Source of the DNA: Pyropia haitanensis
Lineage: Eukaryota; Rhodophyta; Bangiophyceae; Bangiales; Bangiaceae
Length of the DNA: 64,000 nucleotides
Assembly: GCA_008729055.1 (NCBI GenBank)
Contig: SDUX01000002.1
Span: 6,363,485-6,427,484, forward strand
Direction: 5' to 3'
Position numbers and translations under genes: made by a program. Positions within the stretch are counted from its first letter, which is position 1, and every line of letters starts with the position of its first letter. This document shows, piece by piece, positions 8,196-17,563 of the stretch. A model generated the notes under the pieces. It saw nothing but the letters and a program-made list of their open reading frames with translations, was not told where the DNA came from and ran no database searches.

Positions 8196-10486
8196 TCACA
8201 CCTGCACCACCGCGTTGACCTCCTCAGCCAGCAGTGACGCGGCAGTGCTGTCAAACGCCCACCCCCGCCCAATGACATCCCCCTCCCCCTCCGCGTCCCG
8301 CCACGGGTCCTGTAGCCGGATGGAGCGAAGGGTGGTGGCAACCGCGTCCCGCTCCAGCGACAGGCCCGACGAGGCCATGAGGAGGCCAAGGAAGGGCGGG
8401 CTTGGCCGCCCCGGGCGGCTCGTAAACTCGGGGTGAAACTGGGTGCCGAGGAAGAACGGGTGGTCCCGCCGCTCGAGCACCTCCATCCGCTTGCCGCTCT
8501 CGTCGCAGCCCACAAAGCGCAGGCCCGACTTCGCCTCCAGGTCCGTCACCAGCTCTGGGTTCACCTCGTACCGGTGGCGGTGACGCTCGTACACGTCCAA
8601 GCGGCCGTAGAGGGCGGCCGCCAGGGACAGCGGCTCGTCGCCACTCAGGACGGTCTTGCGGCTGCCCAGCCGCATCGTGCCGCCCAGCTTCTCCTTGTCA
8701 CCCTCCGGCATGTAAATGACCGCGTGAAGTGGGGCGGCCTTGGCAAACTCGCTCGAGTGCGCCGCGGGCTCGCCATACGACCACCGCACCGCCTCGACGG
8801 CGGCGAGCTGCATGCCCAGGCAGATGCCCAGGAAGGGGGTCTGGGACTCACGCGCGTAGCGGATGGCGGCGATCATGCCTTCCACCCCCCGGTCGCCAAA
8901 GCCGCCCGGCACCAGCACCCCATCGGCAGCGCGAATGAGCGCCCACGCAGCGTCGTAGCGGGCGCGCCGCTCCGCCCGCCCGCCCTTGCACCGCGACTCT
9001 GACCGGCTGCGGCCGGCCGCCACAATCGCAGCCGCCACGGGCGGCGGGGGCACCGCTCCCACCGGTAAGGGCACCGCGTGGCCATTGGCCGTGCCGGCGG
9101 TGGGGGTGTCCGCCTCGGGGGAGGGGCTCCGCTGACCCCCGCTGCGCGTATCGTCCGACGCGGCGTCGGGGTGGTCGGCCGCATCGTCCGGGTCCTCCAG
9201 GTGGGAGCTCTCCACCCAGCTGATGGACAGCCGCCGGCCGAGCGCCATGGCCGAGTGCTGCAACGCCCGCACCACCGACAGGTACGAGTCGGAGAGGTTA
9301 GTGTACTTGCCGACCAGCGCGATGGTCACCACCGGCATGCACCGGGGACGGCCACCAGCAGCGTCGGCGGCACCACCCCCAGCTGGGCCCCTGCTCTTCA
9401 GTGGCGTTGCCAGGTTGGCGGGGACCGCCCCCGCGGGGGGCGCTCCCGGAGCGGGCGCCCCCCCCCCCCCTCCCCCGCGTCCGAGGCAGCGTCTAACCGC
9501 TCCCGCGGCGCCGGCACCCGCAGCGGCGACGACGGCACGTGGTAGCCCACATAGTCCGCGTCGGCGGTGCGCGCCATGCGCGCCCACTTTTCCAGCCGCG
9601 TCGGCAGCCGCCACACCAGCCGCAGCGACCGGATGAGCAGGTTGCACACGCCCTGCGCGTGGAGCATCAGCGGGATGCGGTACGTGTTGGACACGTCGTG
9701 CACCGACACGACCGCGTCGGGGGGCACCTGGCAAAAGAGGCCGAGCTTGGCCTTGGTCTCGGCCAGCAGCGGCCGCGTCGAGCGGCACACAATGAGCTGC
9801 GGCGCGAGGCCCGACATGGACAGGTTCTTAACGCCGTGCTGGGTGGGCTTCGTCTTTTGCTCGCCAACGACGCCCAGCTCGGGGACGAGGGACACAAAGA
9901 CCGAGCAAAAGTTGGCCTCCCCCACCGCGTACCGCAGCTGCCGGAGGGCCTCGATAAAGGGCATGGACTCAATGTCCCCAACGGTGCCACCCAGCTCAAT
10001 GACCACCACCTCGGGGGGGAGCCCCGTGTCAGCGTCGGGGGTGGCGGCCACCCGCTGAATCCACGTGATGATCGCGTCGGTCACGTGGGGCACCACCTGG
10101 ACGGTCTTGCCGAGGTAGTCGCCCCGCCGCTCGGCGGTCAGCACCGCCTGATACACCTTGCCCGTCGTGATGTTGTTGCTCCGGTTGAGAGTGACGTCGA
10201 GGAACCGCTCGTAGTTGCCCAGGTCCAGATCCACCTCCCCTCCATCGTCCAGCACAAACACCTCGCCGTGCTCAAAGGGGCTCATCGTGCCCGCGTCGCA
10301 GTTGAGGTACGGGTCTACCTTGACCGCCGTCACCCGCCAGCCGCACGCCTTGAGCAGCACCCCGATGGAGGAGGCGGTGAGGCCCTTGCCAATGCCAGAG
10401 ATGACGCCGCCAGACACCAGCACGTACTTGACGTTGGAGGCGCCGCTGCTGCCACCGTGGCCAGGGCCTCCCACAAACGACTCCAT
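8196..10486 (-). CDS. CTP synthase
   Basis: Cytosolic CTP synthase aminates UTP to CTP using glutamine and ATP, the last step of de novo pyrimidine nucleotide synthesis. The N-terminal amidoligase domain starts at the ATG at 10486 (MESFVGGPG) and shows [41 protein letters not shown] and [12 protein letters not shown]. The C-terminal class I glutamine amidotransferase shows [13 protein letters not shown], the nucleophile motif GICLGMQLA and the His/Glu motif [10 protein letters not shown]. The two domains lie in different frames. The switch falls near a 13-base C run (9458-9470) in the interdomain linker, so it is a homopolymer frameshift or, less likely, a small intron. The amidotransferase domain carries an Asp/Ser/Pro-rich insertion of about 80 residues before [14 protein letters not shown]. 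The start is about 1 kb head-to-head from the beta-oxidation gene. Confidence 0.93.
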
Positions 10487-11479
10487 CCCCGCCTGACTGC
10501 TGGCAACTGGCCAGGGGAAGGGGTGAAGGGGGGAGGGAGGAAGGGGAGGGGGCAGAGGGGTGCGAAGCGGGGGGGGGGAACAGAGAAAGACGTGAACCCT
10601 TGCACAGGGTGCTGAAGGGGGATGAGCCGCAGCAGGCGACTACACAAGGCGGCGTATCGCCAAGCGCAGCGTCTGGTTCTACCCACCGGCAGTGACGTCG
10701 AGGCCGGCCACGAGGCCGCGCATGACCGCTGCGGAGAGGGAGGGGAGTCCCGGCGGCTCGGTTCTGACGCACGGGCGAGGCGCGGGGCCGACGGCGGGGC
10801 CGCAGTGGGTTCTGGCCTAGCAAATCGGGCAGTGTGCGGTGCACGGTGTTGACCTCGGGGTGCCACTTTTGCCCGACGACACCCTGCGCGGCGATCTATT
10901 CCCGCCAAAAGTGGAGCGAGAGGCAAGGGCAGGAATTGGCCCCTTTTCTGCGAGGGGTGTGATCATGTAAATGGTTCACAGCAGTCAATATTGGAAGTAG
11001 CTTCCACACGCCCGCAAGTGCACTATGACTCGCTTCTCGGGGAGAGGACGATGCACAGCAGGTGCAAGCAGAGGCTGTCGCGGTGGGGGGGGGCCCTCCA
11101 CGTGCTGGCCGAGTACCGCTGCAAGGGAGGGGGAACCCTACACGCCTCGGCCACCAAAGTCCTGCGTGTAGTGCGGTGTGCTGTCTTGACGGGCCGGCGC
11201 TGCACGTCGCGGCCTCGACGGGCACGGCGACCACTGCGAGCCAGCTGCGTCCGGTCCGTTCTCCGCCGCGGCAGCCCCTCGGCCAGTCCGCACCGCTTGC
11301 GGGCGCTTGTTCCCGTCGCGGCGGTCCCGCCCGCTGCCGCCGCACGGGGTCCCCAGCGCCGGTGTGCCCCCCTCGCGCCTCTCGCTCCCTCCCTCTCTCC
11401 GCGGACACCGCCTCGGCGGCGGGCGGAGGTTGCCGGGCGTGGCGCCAGCGGCGGTGCCGCCCCGGCCGCGGCCGCCACG
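10487..11479. other. Divergent intergenic region (CTP synthase / beta-oxidation enzyme)
   Basis: A 1-kb spacer between two divergently transcribed genes, expected to contain both promoters. I see no clear TATA box. The frame upstream of the ATG at 11480 stays open for 163 codons but reads Arg/Pro/Ala-rich sequence and is treated as leader. Confidence 0.4.
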
Positions 11480-14400
11480 ATGGGCGCCAGCTACACCATC
11501 ACCACCGCGGTGCGGCCCGACGGCGTCGCGGTGGTGACGTTTGCCAACCCGCCGGTCAACGCGCTGGCGACGGCCGTCCAGCGGGCGCTGGGCGCTGAGC
11601 TCGCCCGCCTCGCCGCCACCCCGTCGGTCCGCGGGGCGGTGCTGTACGGGGATGCGGCGGGGGGCTTTTTTTCGGGCGGCGCGGACATTGCCGAGTTTGC
11701 GTCGATCGGGTCGGGCGGCGCGGCGGACCCGTTTGCCGACCCGGCAACGACGGCGGTGTACGGGGTGGCCGAGACGGGCCGCCTGCCCGTCGTGGCCGCG
11801 GTCGGGGGGGTGTGCTTTGGCGGCGGCCTGGAGCTGGCGCTCGCGTGTGCCGCCCGCGTCGCGACGCCGGCGGCGTCGTTTGGGCTGCCCGAGCTCAAGC
11901 TGGGCATCATCCCGGGGCTTGGCGGCACGCAGCGGCTGCCGCGGCTGATTGGGTTTGAGCCCGCCCTCCGCGCGATACTCCACTCGTCGGTGCTGCCCGC
12001 GGCCAAGGCCGCCTCGGCGGGGTTGGTGGACGTGCTGCTGCCACCGGGGGAGGGGCCGGGTGCGCTCGTGGATGCCGCCGCGGGGGTGGCGCTGGAGATG
12101 GCGGCCGGCCGCCGCCGGCGGGTGGTGCCCCTCGAGGAGACCTCCCGGCTGGGCTCCCTCGCCGCGTGCCAGGCGGTGGCCGCCAAGCTCCGCGCCACCG
12201 ACGTGGCGCGCCTGTCCAAGGGCGGCGTGCTGCCACAGTACGAGGCCGCCGTGGCGGTGGCGCTGGAGGGCGTCGCGGCGGGCGGCCAGGCGGGGCTCGC
12301 CGCCGAGGCGGCCGCGTTTGCCAAGCTGGTGGCGTCGCCCACCTCCAAGGCGCTCGTGCACTTTTTTTTCGCCTCCCGCGGCGCGTCCAAGCTGCCGCCG
12401 GGCATGGCCGGCGTGCCCGCCGCCCGCGCGCCGCGACGGCTGGCCGTCATTGGTGGGGGGCTGATGGGCGCGGGCATCGCGACAGCGCTGCTGGAGAGCG
12501 GCGCGACGGTGGTCATCAAGGAGATCAATGCGGGCGCGGCGGCGGCGGCGCGGGAGCGGGTGGCCAAGAACCTGGGCGCCCGCGGCGCGGCCGCGCTCGC
12601 CCGCCTGTCGGTGACGACCACGTACGACGCGGCCACGTTTGGGGGCCTGGAGATGGTCATTGAGGCGGCGCTGGAGAATGTCAAGCTCAAGCAGGCCATC
12701 TTTGTGGAGCTCGAGCGGGTCACCCCGGCGGCGTGCGTGCTCGCCACCAACACGTCGACGCTCAACCTGGACATTATTGGTGCGGCGGTGCCCGCCGCGC
12801 ACGCCGCGGGGCGCGTGGTGGGCGCGCACTTTTTCGCGCCTGCCCACCGGATGCCGCTGCTGGAGGTGGTCCGCGCCGACGCAACGGCGCCCGCGGTGCT
12901 CGCATCGGTCCTCGCGCTGGGCAAGAAGATGCGCAAGACGGCGGTGGTGGTGGGCAACTGCCCGGGCTTTGCGGTGAACCGGATGTTCTTCCCGCAGGGC
13001 AACGTGGCCCACTTTTTGGTCACCGAGTGCGGGGTGGACCCGTACGAGCTGGACGCGGCGTGCGAGGCGTTTGGGCTGCCCATGGGGCCGTTCCGGCTGC
13101 AGGACTTTGTCGGCCTGGACATTACGGTGGCCGTTGGGGGCACGTTTGGGGCGGCGTTTGCGGACCGCGCGTACCGCGCCAACTTTGTGCCGGCCATGAT
13201 CGAGGCGGGGAAGCTCGGCCGCAAGTCGGGGTCGGGCTTTTATACCTACCCGCCGTCGGCGCCGCGGGCGCCCGGCACGCCAGACAAGTCAGTCGTTGCC
13301 AAGTTTCTCGCGCCCGCCGCGGCGGACGCGCCGCCAGTTTACCCTCGCGGCCGGGCGCCGCTGTCGCCGGCCGACATGGTGGACTTGACGCTGCTGCCGT
13401 GTGTCAACGAGGCGTGCCGGCTGCTGGAGGAGGAGGTGGCGTCCTCCCCTGGGGACCTGGACGTCGCGTCTGTGCTGGGCATGGCCTTTCCCGCCCACCG
13501 CGGGGGCCTACTACACTGGGCCATCACTGCGCACGGCGGGCCAGCTGGCATCCTGGCCCGCCTGCGTACGCTTGACGGCCTGACGGGTCACCGTTGCGCG
13601 CTGCTCAAGCCGTCGTTTGCGCTGCTGCGGGCGGCGGCGGCTGGGTCTGGCAGCCTGGCCCGCCCGCCACGGCCCGCCCGCACGCCCGGTGCGCCAGACG
13701 ACATTGTCATTGTTGCGGCTGCCCGCACGGCGGTGGGGCGTGCGGGGCGTGGGGGTTTCCGCAATACCAGCGCGGACAACCTGCTCGCGCCTGTCCTGGC
13801 AGACCTCCTCCGCCGCACGCAGCTGTCCCCCGCCGACGTTGGCGACGTCGTCATGGGCACCGTCCTCCCCCGCGGCGACTCGGGGGCGGTCCAGACGCGG
13901 GTGGCGGCCATCCTGGCGGGCCTCCCTGAGATGGTGCCGGTGCGGACGGCCAACCGGCTGTGCTCGTCGGGCCTCCAGGCGATTGCCGACGCGGCTGCGG
14001 CGGTCGCGCGGGGGGACCACGCGGTGGCCATTGCCGGGGGGTACGAGTCGATGAGCGAGAACGCGTTTACCAACAAGTCGCTGGTGCCTAACCCCAAGGT
14101 GCGGGGCAATCCGACCGCGGCCAGCTGCTACGTGTCGATGGGCCAGACGTCGGAGAATGTGGCCAGCCGCTACGGTGTCGGCCGCGTGGAGCAAGACGTG
14201 GTGGCGGTGGTGAGCCACGCCCGCGCCGCCGCGGCGATGCTGTCCGGCCGCCAGTCGGGGGAGATTGTGCCCGTGACGACGCGCGTTAAGCCGTTGCCCG
14301 CCAAGGGCGCGGCGCCAACCCCCAAGGGCACCCCCCCTGCGTGGGAGACCGTGACCGTCGCCCGCGACGAGGGCGTCCGCGTTGGCGTGACGCTCGCGCA

Positions 14401-14956
14401 GCTGTCGACGCTGCGGCCGGCCTTTTCCAAGGCCGGCACCACCACCGCGGGCAACTCGTCGCAGGTGTCGGATGGCGCGGCGGGGGTGGTGCTGATGCGC
14501 CGCTCCGAGGCCCACACCCGTGGCCTCCCCGTGCTGGGCTGCTTCCGCGCGTACGCGGTGGCGGGCGTGGACCCGTCGGTCATGGGCATTGGCCCCGCCG
14601 TCGCCATCCCCGCGGTGCTGGAAAAGGCGGGCGTGCTGCTGTCGGCGGTGGACCTCATTGAGCTCAACGAGGCGTTTGGGAGCCAGGCGCACTACGTGGC
14701 GCAGCAGCTGGGCCTCAACGCGGACATTGTGAATGTGAATGGGGGTGCCATTGCGATTGGCCACCCGCTGGGCATGACGGGCGCGCGGCAGACCGTGTCA
14801 CTGTTGGCCGAGCTCGGCCGCCGCGGCGGGCGGTACGGGCTGGTGAGCATGTGCATTGGCACGGGGATGGGGGCGGCCGCGCTGTACGAGGTCAACTCGG
14901 ACGCACCAGCGGCGGCGGGGATGGGCGGGCGTGCGGTGGTCAATGGCAAGCTTTGA
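11480..14956 (+). CDS. Fused enoyl-CoA hydratase / 3-hydroxyacyl-CoA dehydrogenase / 3-ketoacyl-CoA thiolase
   Basis: One uninterrupted frame of 1158 codons encodes three consecutive fatty-acid beta-oxidation activities. Residues 1-200 are a crotonase domain with catalytic Glu118 (GGGLELALA) and Glu138 (PELKLGIIPGLGG), 20 residues apart as in enoyl-CoA hydratase. Residues about 320-620 are the dehydrogenase: NAD motif GGGLMGAG at 325-332 and catalytic His450 in AHFFAPAHRMPLLE. Residues about 740-1145 are a complete thiolase with nucleophile Cys828 (RLCSSGLQA), His1095 (GHPLGMTGAR) and Cys1125 (CIGTGMG). Hydratase-dehydrogenase fusions are normal for peroxisomal MFP and bacterial FadB, but thiolase is normally a separate chain. 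The start was chosen at the Kozak-like gccgccacgATGG. The protein ends GKL, only a weak resemblance to a peroxisomal PTS1, and I find no PTS2, so location is uncertain. Confidence 0.93.
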   Translation: MGASYTITTAVRPDGVAVVTFANPPVNALATAVQRALGAELARLAATPSVRGAVLYGDAAGGFFSGGADIAEFASIGSGGAADPFADPATTAVYGVAETGRLPVVAAVGGVCFGGGLELALACAARVATPAASFGLPELKLGIIPGLGGTQRLPRLIGFEPALRAILHSSVLPAAKAASAGLVDVLLPPGEGPGALVDAAAGVALEMAAGRRRRVVPLEETSRLGSLAACQAVAAKLRATDVARLSKGGVLPQYEAAVAVALEGVAAGGQAGLAAEAAAFAKLVASPTSKALVHFFFASRGASKLPPGMAGVPAARAPRRLAVIGGGLMGAGIATALLESGATVVIKEINAGAAAAARERVAKNLGARGAAALARLSVTTTYDAATFGGLEMVIEAALENVKLKQAIFVELERVTPAACVLATNTSTLNLDIIGAAVPAAHAAGRVVGAHFFAPAHRMPLLEVVRADATAPAVLASVLALGKKMRKTAVVVGNCPGFAVNRMFFPQGNVAHFLVTECGVDPYELDAACEAFGLPMGPFRLQDFVGLDITVAVGGTFGAAFADRAYRANFVPAMIEAGKLGRKSGSGFYTYPPSAPRAPGTPDKSVVAKFLAPAAADAPPVYPRGRAPLSPADMVDLTLLPCVNEACRLLEEEVASSPGDLDVASVLGMAFPAHRGGLLHWAITAHGGPAGILARLRTLDGLTGHRCALLKPSFALLRAAAAGSGSLARPPRPARTPGAPDDIVIVAAARTAVGRAGRGGFRNTSADNLLAPVLADLLRRTQLSPADVGDVVMGTVLPRGDSGAVQTRVAAILAGLPEMVPVRTANRLCSSGLQAIADAAAAVARGDHAVAIAGGYESMSENAFTNKSLVPNPKVRGNPTAASCYVSMGQTSENVASRYGVGRVEQDVVAVVSHARAAAAMLSGRQSGEIVPVTTRVKPLPAKGAAPTPKGTPPAWETVTVARDEGVRVGVTLAQLSTLRPAFSKAGTTTAGNSSQVSDGAAGVVLMRRSEAHTRGLPVLGCFRAYAVAGVDPSVMGIGPAVAIPAVLEKAGVLLSAVDLIELNEAFGSQAHYVAQQLGLNADIVNVNGGAIAIGHPLGMTGARQTVSLLAELGRRGGRYGLVSMCIGTGMGAAALYEVNSDAPAAAGMGGRAVVNGKL

Positions 14957-15245
14957 ACGTGAGAAAGACGAGGGGTTGTTCATGTGTGGGTGGGCGCCCA
15001 ACACTTCAGCGTTTTTTGTTTTTTTTTGTCCACTTTGCGGATCACGCGCTCACGCTCCGTGGCAGGGACGGCTGGTCTTGCGTGTTCCGCACCCCTCTGG
15101 TATGCACGTAGTAGGAAGCCTCCTTGCACGTCCGTCCACCGCACGAGGCACAATTGCACGCGCCTACACTGTACATCGACTTGCACACAGCTCACCATGC
15201 ATACATCTACACACCCTACGGCTCTTGAATCAACGGCCGCTGGCC

Positions 15246-16226
15246 TCATGCAGGGACCGCCGCCGCCGACGCACCCCGCTCCCCCGGCGCCGCCTCGGCC
15301 GCCACATCCACCTCCACGGGCACATGAATCTCGTTGGTCTTGGTCCACGGCAGACTAAACGGCGGGTTGTACCGCTGGAGCGTCCACGGCCCCGTCGTCG
15401 CCACGCCGTCACGGGCGAGGGCATCGAGGAGGCCCTTGACTTGCTCCCAGCAGCTGCCCATCGTCGTGTTGCCCGAGTACTTGCGCACCGCCACCGTCCG
15501 GGGGGGCACGTCCATCAGGTGCACCTTGTCGTTGGTTGGCCGCGGCGCGTCCGCGGCCGCCTTGTACTTGGACGGCAGGAGAAAGGCCATCGTGAAGCCA
15601 CCGGCCGTCGTTGCCGTCGCGGGCTCGCCGCCGTCGCCGCCGCCCGCGACCGCGGCCGCCGCCTCGCCGGTAGTGGAACCCATCACCACTGGCGCGGTCA
15701 TCGCCATCTTCTCCGGTTTGCCGCCGTCGCCGTCGCCCGCGGCCGCCGCCTCGCCGGGAGTGGAACCCATCACCACTGGCGCGGTCATCGCCATCTTCTC
15801 CGCTTTGCCGCCGTCGCCGTCGCCCGCGCCCACCGCCCCGTCGGGGGTGGAAGCCATCACGACTGGTGCGGTCATGGCCATCTTTTCGGGCTTGCCGCCG
15901 TCGCCACCGGCGGCGGGCGCGGCGGCGGCGCCCGCGTCGGCGCCGTCCGCGGCGCACGCGGCGGCGTCGGCGTCGGCGTCGGCGTCGGCCCCCCCCCCAC
16001 GGGCCACGTTCTCGCCATCCCCAAACACCCCAATGTACCGCGCGAGCGTCGGGAAGGCGACCTTGGAAAACTCCCGCTCGCTCATCCCCGCCGCCCAGTC
16101 GGCGGAGCGCACCTCGGCCGCCACCGACGAGCCGTACTGCCGGATTTCGTACGCGCCGTCGGCGGCAGCGCGGACGACGGCGTGGGAGGGGGTCTCGACC
16201 GTGACTTTGCCCAAGACTATGCCCAT
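15246..16226 (-). CDS. SOUL-family haem-binding protein
   Basis: Codes for 326 residues from the ATG at 16226 (MGIVLGKVTVETPSH). The sequence follows the SOUL/HEBP family, whose members bind haem or tetrapyrroles: YEIRQYGSSVAAEVR near the N terminus, FPTLARYIGVFGDG, the hallmark KMAMTAPVVM, FLLPSKYK, and the C-terminal VRKYSGNTT and WTLQRYNPPFSLPWTKTNEIHVPV. The unusual feature is that the block around EKMAMTAPVV is present three times in tandem, separated by Gly/Asp/Ala-rich linkers, whereas the family normally has it once. No transit peptide is obvious, suggesting a cytosolic form. The gene is tail-to-tail with the beta-oxidation gene (290 bp apart) and head-to-head with the endonuclease III gene. 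Confidence 0.88.
   Translation of the reverse strand: MGIVLGKVTVETPSHAVVRAAADGAYEIRQYGSSVAAEVRSADWAAGMSEREFSKVAFPTLARYIGVFGDGENVARGGGADADADADAAACAADGADAGAAAAPAAGGDGGKPEKMAMTAPVVMASTPDGAVGAGDGDGGKAEKMAMTAPVVMGSTPGEAAAAGDGDGGKPEKMAMTAPVVMGSTTGEAAAAVAGGGDGGEPATATTAGGFTMAFLLPSKYKAAADAPRPTNDKVHLMDVPPRTVAVRKYSGNTTMGSCWEQVKGLLDALARDGVATTGPWTLQRYNPPFSLPWTKTNEIHVPVEVDVAAEAAPGERGASAAAVPA
15655..15905 (-). repeat. In-frame tandem triplication within the SOUL gene
   Basis: Three near-identical blocks of roughly 85-90 bp each encode (K/A)(P/A)EKMAMTAPVVM plus a Gly/Asp-rich linker. Copies differ by a few substitutions, so the duplication is recent but not brand new. The blocks keep the reading frame. Confidence 0.8.
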
Positions 16227-16784
16227 GATGGCTGGCAAAGGGGGGGAGGAGGAGAGCCCAGGCGACAGGAGGGGCAAGAGGACAGAGGGGAGCGGCGACA
16301 AGTCACCAAAAACAGCGGTCGCCTGGCGAACAGACGGGAGAAGCAACAGGCAGGCAGACTAGGAGCAATGCCCAAGAACGCCAACGGGGTGGATGACGTC
16401 GATGAGCTACGTCTCGGATGCAAGCGGGCCTGTTCGCACCGAGATGGGTGGTGGCGCGGACCAGGATCACCACGTCCGCATGATGGCACGCTGATGCACG
16501 TCGGATGGATGGTGGAACGGCGATCCATTCCATCTGGGCGCACAGCGATGTACCGCCGCTGCGCCGCACGTTCCGAAATGGACGGAGTGCATGCGCAAAT
16601 ACGCAGGCAGGGTGAGCCTCCTCCTCTTCACAATTCACAGCAACTCACTAACTTGTCGCACTGATTTCAAATAGAGCACTTAATATTCAGCCGCTATGGA
16701 GTTGCGGTCGGCTTGGGCGCCCGAGACAGCTGGGTCCACCCCCCCCTCCAACGCGCCGCGTGGCGGTGGGTCGCGCCGCTGCCG
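16227..16784. other. Divergent intergenic region (SOUL / endonuclease III)
   Basis: About 560 bp between two divergently transcribed genes. It becomes AT-rich at 16640-16690 (TTTCAAATAG, TTAATATTC), which may mark the promoter of the plus-strand gene. An alternative ATG at 16696 in a different frame precedes a C run at 16740 and could be the true start of the endonuclease gene. Confidence 0.4.
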
Positions 16785-17079
16785 ATGCGCCCCGCCGCGG
16801 GACGCCGGCGGCCGATTGCCGCGCGCGCGGCGCGCTCGGGTGGGGGTCGCGGCCGCCCGCCGCCGCCGCCGCCCCCGCCGCCGCCGCCCGGCGCACGCTC
16901 GCGGCCGGCTGCACGGCCTCGGCGCGCCGGCGGCGGCGCCCGCGTCGTCGTTGCCGCCGCGGCCGCGGCGGGTATGCTCGCCCGCACCCGCGCGGCCGGT
17001 GCAGCTGCTGCTGCCGCCGCCGCCGCCGCCGCGGCAACCCCCCCGCGCTGGCCCCCGCCCGCGTGGGCGCCGCCGCCCC

Positions 17080-17119
<40 letters not shown>

Positions 17120-17259
17120 GTGTCGTCCCGCCGCGGCCGGCCGGCCGGTGGGCGCCCGCGCCGCACCGTTGGCGCGGCGGGGAGACCCGCTGCGGCGGGC
17201 GGCCGGCTGGGCGGCCGGCGCGCCGCCCGCCCTGTGGGTGGCGGCGGGCGCCACGCGGC

Positions 17260-17313
<54 letters not shown>

Positions 17314-17532
17314 TGGCGCCCCGGCGGCGGGGCGCGCGGGGGGCGGCGGCGGCGACAGCGGCGGCGGCGGCGACGGCGGCCACGGGCGCTGCACCCGGCC
17401 CGCCCGCCGGTGGTGGCGGTGGTGGCGGCGACGCCGGCGGGGGTGGCGGCGGCGACGGCGAGCGCGTGGCGGCGGCGGCGGCGGCGGCCGCGCCAGACGC
17501 CGCGCCCGCGGCGGTCGACGCGCCGGCGGCAC

Positions 17533-17563
<31 letters not shown>

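Noticed and set aside
10991..11479. 163-codon N-terminal extension of the beta-oxidation enzyme
   Set aside because: It is Arg/Pro/Ser-rich with no homology to the family and precedes a strong Kozak-type ATG, so it is more likely a leader that happens to lack stops. I found no PTS2 in it.
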